From the NCBI RefSeq assembly GCF_002338065.1, contig NZ_DDHJ01000001.1:310001-374000 (forward strand): DNA of 64,000 bases, given 5' to 3'. Within the stretch, counting starts at the first letter, position 1; every line of letters begins with the position of its first letter. The position numbers and the translations under genes were made by a program. Below are positions 42,502-50,581 of the stretch, in pieces. Below the pieces are notes generated by a model, which worked only from the letters and a program-made list of their open reading frames with translations, did no database searches and was not told the origin of the DNA. The stretch comes from Pseudomonas sp. UBA1879 (lineage in GTDB: Bacteria; Pseudomonadota; Gammaproteobacteria; Pseudomonadales; Pseudomonadaceae).

Positions 42502-45348
42502 TTATCCTGCGACCAACACCCGGATCGCTTCCAGACGCAGCGCCGCTTTTTCCAGCATCGCCAGGCCTTGTTCACGCAGTTCGCGCAACGCAGTGATCTC
42601 GCTGTCGCGCACGGTCGGGTTGACCGCTTGCAACGCTGTCAAACGCGCCAGTTCTTCGTCGGTGTCGGCGGCCAGACGACGCTGCGCTTCGGCCACGCGC
42701 TCGGCGTGTTTCGGCGCCACTTTGGCTTCACCGGCGTTGATCTGCGGGTTTAACACATCGCGCTGTGCCTGAATGAATTTATTGGCGCTGGCGCGCGGCA
42801 CGCTTTCCAGCTGATCGTTCAACGTGGTGAACGCGACGCGACCCGACAAATCGTTGCCGTTGGCGTCGAGCAGGCAGCGCAGGGCGGCCGGTGGCAAGTA
42901 GCGACCCAGTTGCAAGGCGCGCGGCGCGACCACTTCACTGACGTACAGCAATTCCAGCAGCACGGTGCCGGGTTTCAGCGCCTTGTTCTTGATCAGCGCA
43001 ACAGCGGTGTTGCCCATCGAGCCGGACAGCACCAGGTCCATGCCGCCCTGCACCATCGGGTGCTCCCAGGTAATGAATTGCATGTCCTCGCGGGACAGCG
43101 CCTGATTGCGGTCGTAGGTGATGGTCACGCCTTCGTCGTCGCCCAATGGAAAGCTGGCGTCGAGCATCTTTTCGCTGGGCTTGAGGATCAGAGCATTTTC
43201 CGAATGGTCTTCGCTGTCGATGCCGAAAGCGTCGAACAGGGTTTCCATGTAGATCGGCAGGGTGAACTGATCGTCCTGTTCCAGAATGGCTTCGACCAAC
43301 GCATCGCCTTCGCCTGCGCCGCCGGAATTGAGCTCCAGCAAGCGGTCACGGCCGGTGTGCAGCTCGCTTTCCAGACGCTCACGCTCAGCGCGTGCCTCGC
43401 TGACCAGTGCTTGCCAGTCGTCCTCGTCGCCGCCTTCGAGTTGCGGCAGCAGGCGCGGGCCGAACTGATGTTGCAGGGCGTTGCCGGTCGGGCAAGTGTT
43501 GAGGAAAGCATTCAGCGCTTCGTGATACCACTGGAACAGTCGCTCCTGCGGGCTGGTTTCCAGATAGGGCACGTGCAGTTCGATGATGTGCTTCTGGCCG
43601 ATCCGGTCCAGACGGCCAATGCGTTGCTCCAGCAGGTCCGGGTGCGCTGGCAGGTCGAACAGCACCAGATGATGCGAGAACTGGAAGTTGCGACCCTCAC
43701 TACCGATTTCCGAGCAGATCAGCACCTGTGCGCCAAACTCTTCGTCTGCGAAGTACGCGGCAGCGCGGTCGCGTTCGAGGATGTTCATGCCTTCATGGAA
43801 CACCGTGGCGGGGATGCCGGAGCGCACGCGCAGGGCGTCTTCCAGGTCCATCGCGGTTTCGGCGTGGGCGCAGATCACCAGCACTTTGACGCGCTTGAGC
43901 ATTTTCAGCGTGTCGATCAGCCAGTCAACGCGGGGGTCGAAACGCCACCAGCGCTCATCTTCGCCGGTCTCGCCCTGGGCCTGGAAGCTGACTTCCGGGT
44001 ACAGGTCGGCATGTTCGCCAATGGGCAGTTCGAGGTATTCGGCCGGGCAGGGCAGGGGGTACGGGTGCAGCTTGCGCTCCGGAAAACCTTGCACGGCGGC
44101 ACGGGTGTTGCGGAACAGCACCCGGCCCGTGCCATGGCGATCCAGCAGTTCGCGGATCAGGCGAGCGCTGGCTTCGGTGTCGCCGTCGGCCACGGCGGCC
44201 AACAGGGCTTCGCCTTCGGCCCCCAGGAAACCCTGGATGGTCTGGTGCGCTTTCGGCGAAAGACGGCCCTGATCCAGCAGTTCCTGAACGGCCTCGGCCA
44301 CCGGACGATAGTTTTCGCTCTCGGCACGGAAGGCCTGGAGATCGTGGAAACGGTTCGGGTCAAGCAGGCGCAGGCGGGCGAAATGGCTGTCCTGGCCCAG
44401 CTGTTCAGGGGTCGCAGTGAGCAGCAGCACGCCGGGGATGACTTCGGCCAGTTGCTCGACCAGCGAGTATTCCCGGCTGGCCTTCTCTTCGTGCCAGACC
44501 AGATGGTGGGCTTCGTCGACCACCATCAGATCCCAGCCAGCGGCGAACAGCGCGTCCTGGGCCTTTTCGTCTTCGACCAGCCATTCCAGCGAGACCAGCG
44601 CCAGTTGCGTGTCTTCGAACGGGTTGCTGGCATCGCTTTCAATGAAACGCTCGGCATCGAACAGCGCGACCTGCAGGTTGAAACGGCGGCGCATCTCCAC
44701 CAGCCATTGGTGTTGCAGGTTTTCCGGGACCAGGATCAGCACGCGGCTGGCGCGGCCCGACAGCAACTGGCGATGGATGACCAGACCCGCTTCAATGGTT
44801 TTGCCCAGGCCCACTTCGTCGGCGAGCAGGACCCGCGGAGCGATGCGGTCAGCGACTTCTCGGGCGATGTGCAGTTGATGTGCGATCGGCTGTGCGCGAA
44901 CACCGCCCAGGCCCCACAGCGAGGACTGCAACTGACGGCTGGTGTGTTCCAGCGTGTGGTAGCGCAGTGAGAACCACGGCAACGGGTCGATCTGCCCGGC
45001 GAACAGGCGGTCACTGGCCAGACGGAACTGAATGAAGTTGGAGAGTTGGGTTTCCGGCAGCGTGACCGGCTGATTCTGCGCATTCAGGCCGTGGTAGACC
45101 AACAGGCCATCGACGTCTTCGACCTCACGCACGGTCATCTTCCAGTTCTCGAAATGGGTGATGGTGTCACCCGGCGAGAACCGTACCCGCGTCAGAGGAG
45201 CGTTGCGCAATGCATACTGGCGGGTGTCGCCAGTGGCCGGATAGAGCACGGTCAACAAGCGGCCGTCCTGAGCCAGAACGGTGCCCAAACCCAGCTCGGC
45301 TTCGCTGTCGCTAATCCAGCGTTGCCCCGGTTGATACTGCTGCGCCAT
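42502..45348 (-). CDS. rapA: RNA polymerase-associated protein RapA (HepA)
   Basis: A 948-aa SWI2/SNF2 ATPase that binds RNA polymerase and recycles it after transcription. An N-terminal Tudor-like region (QPGQRWISDSEAELGLG) precedes Walker A DEVGLGKT at 177-184, a DEAH box near 280 (VVDEAHHLVW), and the helicase C domain with QRIGRLDRIGQKH. The C-terminal Spacer and Rpo regions are complete. Full length against the E. coli protein (968 aa). It corresponds to PAO1 PA3308. Confidence 0.96.
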   Translation of the reverse strand: MAQQYQPGQRWISDSEAELGLGTVLAQDGRLLTVLYPATGDTRQYALRNAPLTRVRFSPGDTITHFENWKMTVREVEDVDGLLVYHGLNAQNQPVTLPETQLSNFIQFRLASDRLFAGQIDPLPWFSLRYHTLEHTSRQLQSSLWGLGGVRAQPIAHQLHIAREVADRIAPRVLLADEVGLGKTIEAGLVIHRQLLSGRASRVLILVPENLQHQWLVEMRRRFNLQVALFDAERFIESDASNPFEDTQLALVSLEWLVEDEKAQDALFAAGWDLMVVDEAHHLVWHEEKASREYSLVEQLAEVIPGVLLLTATPEQLGQDSHFARLRLLDPNRFHDLQAFRAESENYRPVAEAVQELLDQGRLSPKAHQTIQGFLGAEGEALLAAVADGDTEASARLIRELLDRHGTGRVLFRNTRAAVQGFPERKLHPYPLPCPAEYLELPIGEHADLYPEVSFQAQGETGEDERWWRFDPRVDWLIDTLKMLKRVKVLVICAHAETAMDLEDALRVRSGIPATVFHEGMNILERDRAAAYFADEEFGAQVLICSEIGSEGRNFQFSHHLVLFDLPAHPDLLEQRIGRLDRIGQKHIIELHVPYLETSPQERLFQWYHEALNAFLNTCPTGNALQHQFGPRLLPQLEGGDEDDWQALVSEARAERERLESELHTGRDRLLELNSGGAGEGDALVEAILEQDDQFTLPIYMETLFDAFGIDSEDHSENALILKPSEKMLDASFPLGDDEGVTITYDRNQALSREDMQFITWEHPMVQGGMDLVLSGSMGNTAVALIKNKALKPGTVLLELLYVSEVVAPRALQLGRYLPPAALRCLLDANGNDLSGRVAFTTLNDQLESVPRASANKFIQAQRDVLNPQINAGEAKVAPKHAERVAEAQRRLAADTDEELARLTALQAVNPTVRDSEITALRELREQGLAMLEKAALRLEAIRVLVAG

Positions 45349-45564
45349 GCTGCCTGACTCCCGCCTTTAAAAAGCCGACTATGGTAACGGAACACGCCGT
45401 CGAGCCAAAGCGCTTGTGCGGTCCATGTTGTAAAAGCCCGGTATTTACTGGGTATAAGGCTGCAAACGGGCACTTGTTGCGAGCAACATAGTCGAAACTT
45501 CCTCGAATACCGGCTCAAGTCGACGAAACGGCAGCCGACAGCCTGATAACAGGAGACCATTACC

Positions 45565-45942
45565 ATGCTGCCACCGCTGATCCCCTTGAGCGCGGCCCCC
45601 GTTACCTCGCAGCAGGACCCGGTCAAACCTACGCCTGACATTCCACCTGTCACGCCAGTGCAGCCGAGTTCCAGCGACAGCACCATCGACATGGGCGAGC
45701 GCGATCCAGAGCAGGCTCAGTACCTGTTGCGCGAAGAGCAGCGCCAACAGGACAGGCGCCGCCGCGACCGACGCACACGCGATCGTCATCCCGATCTGAA
45801 TGAAGAGGAAACGGTGGAGCCCACTGTGCACACCGGCCCGGCGATGCCTGGCGAATACCTCAACGCTGACAACACCGTGCCGGTGGTGCCTATCATCGAC
45901 GATGAGCCGCGTCAGGGCCTGTGGGTGGATTTGAAAGTCTGA
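45565..45942 (+). CDS. Small Pro/Asp-rich conserved protein
   Basis: A 125-aa protein with no recognised domain. The first 40 residues are Pro/Thr/Ser rich (LPPLIPLSAAP...). The middle has an acidic-to-basic switch (DPEQAQYLLREEQRQQDRRRRDRRTRDRH, about residues 47-75), which probably forms one long helix. The end (VPVVPIIDDEPRQGLWVDLKV) is probably extended. The ATG at 45565 has AGGAG upstream. It is divergent from rapA. I cannot assign a function. Confidence 0.65.
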   Translation: MLPPLIPLSAAPVTSQQDPVKPTPDIPPVTPVQPSSSDSTIDMGERDPEQAQYLLREEQRQQDRRRRDRRTRDRHPDLNEEETVEPTVHTGPAMPGEYLNADNTVPVVPIIDDEPRQGLWVDLKV

Positions 45943-46008
45943 GGTGCTGGTCAGCGCCCACGGGATTGCGCATTATTGGCGTCATTGAGCATTCGAGAGC
46001 TGCACGCC

Positions 46009-46167
46009 ATGAGCGATGAAAAACTGGTAGATCTGAACGTCGAGCGCGCCAAGCGTGTCCACGACCTCAATGACAAGCGGCTCAACGAAGTGCGTCAGGC
46101 TTTCGAGCAGGCGATGCCGCTGGGCAAGACCAAGAAGAAAAGCAAGAACAAGCCGAAGAAACGCTAG
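46009..46167 (+). CDS. Small basic protein with a Lys-rich tail
   Basis: A 52-aa protein with a short coiled helix (EKLVDLNVERAKRVHDLNDK) and a KTKKKSKNKPKKR tail. The ATG at 46009 is preceded by GAGAG. It is short but its composition, start signal and position directly before phrS suggest a real gene. The tail would bind nucleic acid by charge. I do not know its role. Confidence 0.6.
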   Translation: MSDEKLVDLNVERAKRVHDLNDKRLNEVRQAFEQAMPLGKTKKKSKNKPKKR

Positions 46168-46250
46168 TCACCCTCCTTTTCGTTACCCTCCTTTCTGCAA
46201 GTCCCCCCGACCTGATCGATCTGTACGCGCGTTCTCTGGGCTGCGCGGGA

Positions 46251-46264
46251 TTGATCTGGGTCAA
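46251..46264 (+). promoter_or_regulatory. Anr/FNR box and -10 element of the phrS promoter
   Basis: TTGAT-N4-GTCAA differs by one base from the FNR/Anr consensus TTGAT-N4-ATCAA. Its centre (46257.5) is 41.5 bp before a predicted start at 46299, and a -10 like hexamer TAATCT lies at 46287-46292. This is the class II activator geometry used by Anr, so oxygen-limited transcription is expected. Confidence 0.85.
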
Positions 46265-46329
46265 CACACCTCCTTCTGCCTCTGGTTAATCTGCGCCTAT
46301 CGAACAGGGTGACAGCAGGAGCGGCGCTT

Positions 46330-46446
46330 ATGTTTCTCGATCATGCGGTGATAGCGGGTGTGGTCACGGTGATGCTGATACTCAGTTTATTTGCGCTGCT
46401 TGCACTGTTTATCTGGAGAGACTCGCGGACGCGCGGTGAGGATTGA
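46330..46446 (+). CDS. 38-aa membrane peptide encoded within PhrS
   Basis: The reading frame gives MFLDHAVIAGVVTVMLILSL followed by FALLALFIWRDSRTRGED. It has one strong transmembrane helix (residues 6-29) and a charged C-terminus. AGGAG at 46317-46321 is 8 nt before the ATG, so translation is likely. It corresponds to the conserved small ORF of P. aeruginosa PhrS. The stop at 46444 precedes the terminator by 32 nt, where a non-coding regulatory segment would lie. Confidence 0.8.
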   Translation: MFLDHAVIAGVVTVMLILSLFALLALFIWRDSRTRGED

Positions 46447-46478
46447 GTCTCCTGTACAAAGAGCACGCAAGGCATTTG

Positions 46479-46504
46479 GGGCAACTTCGGTTGCCCATTT
46501 TTTT
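46479..46504 (+). terminator. Terminator of phrS
   Basis: GGGCAAC (46479-46485), loop TTCG, GTTGCCC (46490-46496), then A and seven T. A UUCG tetraloop on a 7-bp stem is an ideal rho-independent terminator. Confidence 0.95.
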
Positions 46505-46815
46505 GATTTCTCAAGGCTTCTTCGGATGCGGGGCTCTGTTTCGCTGGAGCCAGGTTGCTGGCGAAGGGGCCATGCCAGCCAGCCTATCTGAGATTGATAC
46601 ACCGCTTTCGCCAGCCAGCCGGCTCCCACAGGTACGACATCGGGCGCAGATTTATGGCCAGTGCACGACCTTGCGGGTGCGTTTTGCCAGCCAACACAGA
46701 ATCTCCACCGTTTGAAACTAAGACCACATCGCGACTGGGGTGCAGGAAGGAGGTAAACCCTCTGTGCCCCAGGCCGCGCTGATGTCAGTGTCGCTTCAGG
46801 CGCCAGATGCGCGCA
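46505..46815. other. Gap between phrS and phaJ1
   Basis: 311 bases with a type B REPIN at 46546-46630 and a weak inverted repeat near 46738-46772 (GGGGTGCAG ... CTGTGCCCC, imperfect). No gene seen. The 3' end of phaJ1 begins at 46816. Confidence 0.6.
46546..46630. repeat. REPIN (type B)
   Basis: GGAGCCAGGTTGCTGGCGAA and TTCGCCAGCCAGCCGGCTCC are imperfect inverted arms of the GCTTGCTGGCGAA type. Confidence 0.8.
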
Positions 46816-47286
46816 TTACCCCACCGTGATCGTCGGCAATTCCGTCAGGCTCACGGTTTGCCCTTTGCGTGGCGCAAGAATTTCAGCCTCGCCATCCACG
46901 ACCAACTCTTCATTCTGGTTGAACACCCGTGTCGCGATCCGCACGCGAAACTTGGGCAGCTTTTCCAGGATTTCCAATCGCACGGTCAACGTGTCGCCAA
47001 TCTTCACCGGCTTCTGGAACGTCATCTTCTGACCCAGATAAATCGTGCCTGGCCCAGGCAGTTCACACGCCACCGCCGCACTGATCAACGCACCGCTGAA
47101 CATGCCGTGGGCGATGCGATCCTTGAACATGGTTTGAGCGGCGAACGCTGCATCCAGATGCACCGGGTTGCGGTCGCCGGACATCTCGGCGAACAGCTGA
47201 ATGTGACGTTCTTCGACGGTCTTGCTGTAGCTGGCGGTCTGGCCGACTTCCAAAGCTTCGTAAGGTGTGTTGGTGACTTCAGTCAT
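46816..47286 (-). CDS. phaJ1: (R)-specific enoyl-CoA hydratase PhaJ1 (MaoC fold)
   Basis: A 156-aa MaoC hotdog-fold enzyme that hydrates trans-2-enoyl-CoA to (R)-3-hydroxyacyl-CoA. It links beta-oxidation to PHA synthesis. The active-site region reads FAEMSGDRNPVHLDAAFA (near residues 32-49, with the catalytic Asp and His), followed by HGMFSGALISA. The length equals that of P. aeruginosa PhaJ1 (PA3302) as I recall. The ATG at 47284-47286 has AGGA at 7 nt. It is read in the same direction as the hydrolase gene upstream (47325). Confidence 0.9.
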   Translation of the reverse strand: MTEVTNTPYEALEVGQTASYSKTVEERHIQLFAEMSGDRNPVHLDAAFAAQTMFKDRIAHGMFSGALISAAVACELPGPGTIYLGQKMTFQKPVKIGDTLTVRLEILEKLPKFRVRIATRVFNQNEELVVDGEAEILAPRKGQTVSLTELPTITVG

Positions 47287-47324
47287 GTGGCGGTCCTGTA
47301 ACGTTCAAAAAAATGAAAAAGGCG

Positions 47325-48269
47325 TCATTCGCTGCGGGGTGGCCGGGGCTCTGTCAGCGCATCTTCGAGCCAGGCGAGTAGATCATGAGTAACCTCCTCG
47401 CGGTGGGTCTCGTTGAGAATTTCATGCCGGGCCTGGGGATAGATCTTCAGGGTCACGAACCCATGACCGGATTCCGTCAGCGCATCGGCCAGATCCTTCA
47501 GACGCTTGCCTTCGCTCACCGGATCACATTCGCCGCCAATGATCAGTATCGGCAGGCGCTTATCGATCTGCGCCAGGTTCGACGGTTTGCTGATCTGCTG
47601 CAGGCCGCGCAGCATGTCCAGCCACAGCTGATTGGTACAGCGAAAGCCGCACAGCGGGTCTTGTAGGTATCGGTCGACTTCGACCGGGTCGCGGCTGAGC
47701 CAGTCGAATGGCGTCCGCGCGGGCTTGAAGTGCTTGTTGAAAGCGCCGAACGACAGAAACTCGATCAGCGCGCTGCGCCCGGTCGGTCCTTGGCGCCAAC
47801 GCTCCAGGCGGGCGATCACAGCGGCCGCGCGATAGAGCGAAACCGGCTGGAAGTTCGAGCCACTGAGCACCGCGCCCTGGAGGCTGGCGCTGTGGTGCAG
47901 CAAATACGCCTGAGCGATGTAGCTGCCCATGCTGTGGCCCAGTAAAAACACCGGCGCCCCCGGATGGCGCTCGCCAACCGTGGCATTCAGCAGGGCCAGA
48001 TCGCCGAGCACTGTGTTCCAGCCGTCGTGATCGGCGTAATGCCCAAGGACACCGTGAGCTGCGGTACGCCCATGGCCACGTTGGTCATGGGCGTACAAGG
48101 CAAAACCCGCTCCAGCCAGTGCGACACCCAGGCGCTCGTAACGTCCGCTGTGCTCGGCCATGCCATGGGAAAGCATGACAACCGCCTTGGGCTCATCAAA
48201 GGGCAACCATGCATTCACGTACAGGCGAGTGTGATCAGAGGTGTCCAGCCAAAAAGCATCCTGTTTCAT
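47325..48269 (-). CDS. Alpha/beta hydrolase, monoacylglycerol lipase/lysophospholipase type
   Basis: A 314-aa cytoplasmic serine hydrolase of the PldB/MGL group (PAO1 PA3301). The nucleophile elbow is LGHSMGSY (Ser near residue 111). HGMAEHSGRY forms the oxyanion loop near residue 36. The Asp (GGECDPVS near 245) and His (PQARHEILNE near 277) complete the triad. I use the ATG at 48267-48269, which has AGGGA at 6 nt; an upstream in-frame start adds a sequence not typical of the family. It would release fatty acids for FadD enzymes. Confidence 0.88.
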   Translation of the reverse strand: MKQDAFWLDTSDHTRLYVNAWLPFDEPKAVVMLSHGMAEHSGRYERLGVALAGAGFALYAHDQRGHGRTAAHGVLGHYADHDGWNTVLGDLALLNATVGERHPGAPVFLLGHSMGSYIAQAYLLHHSASLQGAVLSGSNFQPVSLYRAAAVIARLERWRQGPTGRSALIEFLSFGAFNKHFKPARTPFDWLSRDPVEVDRYLQDPLCGFRCTNQLWLDMLRGLQQISKPSNLAQIDKRLPILIIGGECDPVSEGKRLKDLADALTESGHGFVTLKIYPQARHEILNETHREEVTHDLLAWLEDALTEPRPPRSE

Positions 48270-48475
48270 GGTGTGTCCCTGGCCCTGTATAAAATTGTCG
48301 TGAAATTGCACTGTAACGATGGCTTTAAAGCAGTGTATAGCCGTTGCGCAATGACGGTCCGATCACCCACGAGATTCACGTCATTGATGACGCCCCGGGG
48401 CCTGTTTGCCTTCTCGGGGTTAGCTGCTAACGTCCGGCAATCACCGGTACTCTCAGGTAAGAGGATAAAAACAAC

Positions 48476-50164
48476 ATGCAACCTGACTTCTGGAACGACA
48501 AGCGCCCGGCGGGCGTCCTCTCTGAAGTGGACCTTCACGCGTATACATCCGTGGTCGAGGTTTTCGAGCGCAGTTGCAAGCAATACGCGGATCGCCCGGC
48601 CTACAGCAACCTGGGCGTGACCCTGACTTACGCCGAGCTGGAGCGCCAGTCGGCGGCCTTCGCCGGTTACCTTCAGCAGCAGACCGAGCTAAAGCCGGGC
48701 GACCGCATTGCGGTGCAGATGCCGAACCTGATCCAGTACCCCATCGCCGTCTTCGGTGCCCTGCGCGCCGGGCTGATCGTGGTCAACACCAACCCGCTGT
48801 ACACGGCCCGCGAGATGCGCCATCAGTTCAAGGACGCCGGTGTCCGGGCATTGGTCTACCTCAACGTGTTCGGCAAGAACGTGCAGGAGGTGTTGCCCGA
48901 TACCGACATTCAATACTTGATCGAAGTGAAGATGGGCGACCTGCAGTCGGCGGCCAAGGGCTGGCTGATCAATACTGTGGTCGAGAAGGTCAAGAAGATG
49001 GTCCCGGCCTACGACCTGCCGCAAGCGATCTCGTTCAAGCGCGCGCTCAAGTTGGGGCGTGGCGACCGCCTGACACAGGTGCCGCTGGATCTGGAAGACA
49101 TCGCCGTTCTGCAATACACCGGTGGCACCACCGGTTCGCCCAAGGGGGCGATGCTGACTCACGGCAATCTGGTCGCAAACATGCAGCAGGTCTATGCGTG
49201 CATGCTTCAGCACGGGCCGGATGGCCTGCCGATCTTCAAGCAGGGCAGCGAAATCATGATCGCGCCGCTGCCGATGTACCACATCTACGCGTTCACCTGT
49301 AATTGCATGTGCATGATGGTCAGCGGCAACCACAACGTATTGATCACCAATCCGCGGGACATTGGCGGGTTCATCAAAGAGCTGAAGAAATGGAAATTCT
49401 CGGCGATGCTGGGGCTCAACACGCTGTTCGTGGCATTGATGGATCATCCTGAATTCAAGAGTCTGGATTTCTCCCACCTGCGCCTGACCAACTCCGGCGG
49501 CACCGCGTTGGTGAAATCCACTGCCGAGCGTTGGTTGAAGCTGACCGGATGTCCCATCGTCGAGGGCTACGGGCTGACTGAAACCTCCCCCGTGGCCACC
49601 GCCAACCCCTATGGCGACCAGTCGAAACTGGGCACCGTCGGCATGCCGGTCCCCGGCACCACCGCCAAGGTCATCAACGACGATGGAGTCGAGTTGCCGG
49701 TAGGCGAACGCGGCGAATTGTGCCTGAAAGGACCGCAGATCATGCTCGGTTACTGGCACAAACCCGACGCGACCGCCGAGGTGATCGACAGCGAAGGCTG
49801 GCTGAAAACCGGCGATATCGCCGTGATCGATCCCGACGGCTTCATTCGCATCGTTGACCGTAAAAAAGACCTGATCATCGTGTCGGGCTTCAACGTGTAT
49901 CCCAACGAAATCGAAGACGTAGTCTCGCGTCACCCGAAGGTCGCCAACTGCGCCGTGATCGGCGTGGCGGACGAGCGCTCGGGTGAGGCGGTGAAGTTGT
50001 TCGTCGTGCCGCGCGACGCCAGCCTGACCGTCGACGACCTCAAGGCTTACTGCAAAGAAAACTTCACGGGCTACAAGATCCCCAAACACGTCGTGTTACG
50101 GGAATCGCTGCCGATGACGCCCGTGGGCAAAATTTTGCGACGCGAGTTACGCGACCCGGCCTGA
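48476..50164 (+). CDS. fadD2: Long-chain acyl-CoA synthetase FadD2
   Basis: A 562-aa AMP-forming ligase that activates fatty acids to acyl-CoA. The P-loop-like motif is YTGGTTGSPKGAML (near residue 212), the A5 motif is EGYGLTETSP, and the C-terminal adenylation motifs are GWLKTGDIAVID and DRKKDLIIVSGFNVYPNE, with the late catalytic Lys in PVGKILRRELRD. It is the first of two tandem FadD genes and is transcribed away from the lysophospholipase/PhaJ1 pair. By position it is PAO1 PA3300. A strong terminator follows at 50181. Confidence 0.93.
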   Translation: MQPDFWNDKRPAGVLSEVDLHAYTSVVEVFERSCKQYADRPAYSNLGVTLTYAELERQSAAFAGYLQQQTELKPGDRIAVQMPNLIQYPIAVFGALRAGLIVVNTNPLYTAREMRHQFKDAGVRALVYLNVFGKNVQEVLPDTDIQYLIEVKMGDLQSAAKGWLINTVVEKVKKMVPAYDLPQAISFKRALKLGRGDRLTQVPLDLEDIAVLQYTGGTTGSPKGAMLTHGNLVANMQQVYACMLQHGPDGLPIFKQGSEIMIAPLPMYHIYAFTCNCMCMMVSGNHNVLITNPRDIGGFIKELKKWKFSAMLGLNTLFVALMDHPEFKSLDFSHLRLTNSGGTALVKSTAERWLKLTGCPIVEGYGLTETSPVATANPYGDQSKLGTVGMPVPGTTAKVINDDGVELPVGERGELCLKGPQIMLGYWHKPDATAEVIDSEGWLKTGDIAVIDPDGFIRIVDRKKDLIIVSGFNVYPNEIEDVVSRHPKVANCAVIGVADERSGEAVKLFVVPRDASLTVDDLKAYCKENFTGYKIPKHVVLRESLPMTPVGKILRRELRDPA

Positions 50165-50180
50165 AGCGGCTATATAAACG

Positions 50181-50213
50181 AACGGCGTGTTGAGAAACAC
50201 GCCGTTTTTTTTA
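50181..50213 (+). terminator. Rho-independent terminator after fadD2
   Basis: AACGGCGTGTT (50181-50191) and AACACGCCGTT pair and a run of T follows. It separates the transcription of the two fadD genes. Confidence 0.93.
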
Positions 50214-50232
50214 TGTGGCGAGGCCCATCCCT

Positions 50233-50318
50233 GTGGGCGTGAGCTTGCTCGCGAAGCGTGTCTTCATCCACTGTTGAGCTGTCGGGTCTGACGCCTTGCG
50301 AGCAGGCTCATGCCCACA
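50233..50318. repeat. REPIN (type A variant, GTGGGCGTGAGCTTGCTC)
   Basis: GTGGGCGTGAGCTTGCTCGC at 50233 and GCGAGCAGGCTCATGCCCAC at 50299-50318 form an inverted pair with one or two mismatches. The rest of the 417-base gap 50165-50581 holds the fadD2 terminator and the fadD1 promoter and leader; I see no other gene. Confidence 0.85.
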
Positions 50319-50581
50319 GAATTGTCTGAATAGGCAGCACGCTGCATGAAATTTCGACATTTAGGTTCATTGCTCTAAACGTGACTGAAAAAACTTCAAG
50401 AGTCATGTTTATGACTGTAGAGGCCGCGTTTGCCTCTGGTCGACCCTTGGCAAAGCTGCTACGCTCGGCCCGCTTTTTGCCCAGTCGCCCGGTAAAAGGC
50501 GGTTGCTACAAACATTCCAAACACAAGAAATCATCGCATCAAGCGGTGTGTAGAAACGCTGTCGCTGAGGAGTCGGCTTCC

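Larger units (their letters stand above)
46299..46504 (+). ncRNA. phrS: PhrS small RNA with embedded small ORF
   Basis: A transcript of about 206 nt from the predicted Anr-dependent start to a terminator. PAO1 PhrS is about 212 nt, Anr-activated, sits in the PA3305-PA3306 gap, and contains a 37-codon ORF as I recall. Here the location (between rapA and phaJ1), length, promoter type, 38-codon ORF with its own ribosome site, and the terminator all agree. In P. aeruginosa PhrS raises PqsR synthesis; whether a pqsR target exists in this strain cannot be seen. Confidence 0.85.

Noticed and set aside
42910..44970. A 686-codon open frame on the plus strand opposite rapA
   Set aside because: It lies fully antisense to rapA in a GC-rich codon-shadow phase, has His/Gln/Val-heavy composition and no domain. 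The same holds for long frames opposite aotM/desuccinylase (3965-5344), ligase (7315-8910), dinG (18973-20442), the esterase (20706-21989), livM (32363-33625), the c-di-GMP gene (37968-39299), fadD2 (48689-50089), hrpA (52820-54493) and the porin (58358-59551).
50381..50581. Longer FadD1 start in the intergenic region
   Set aside because: The added 67 residues have no FadD similarity, and a good ribosome site precedes the ATG at 50582.
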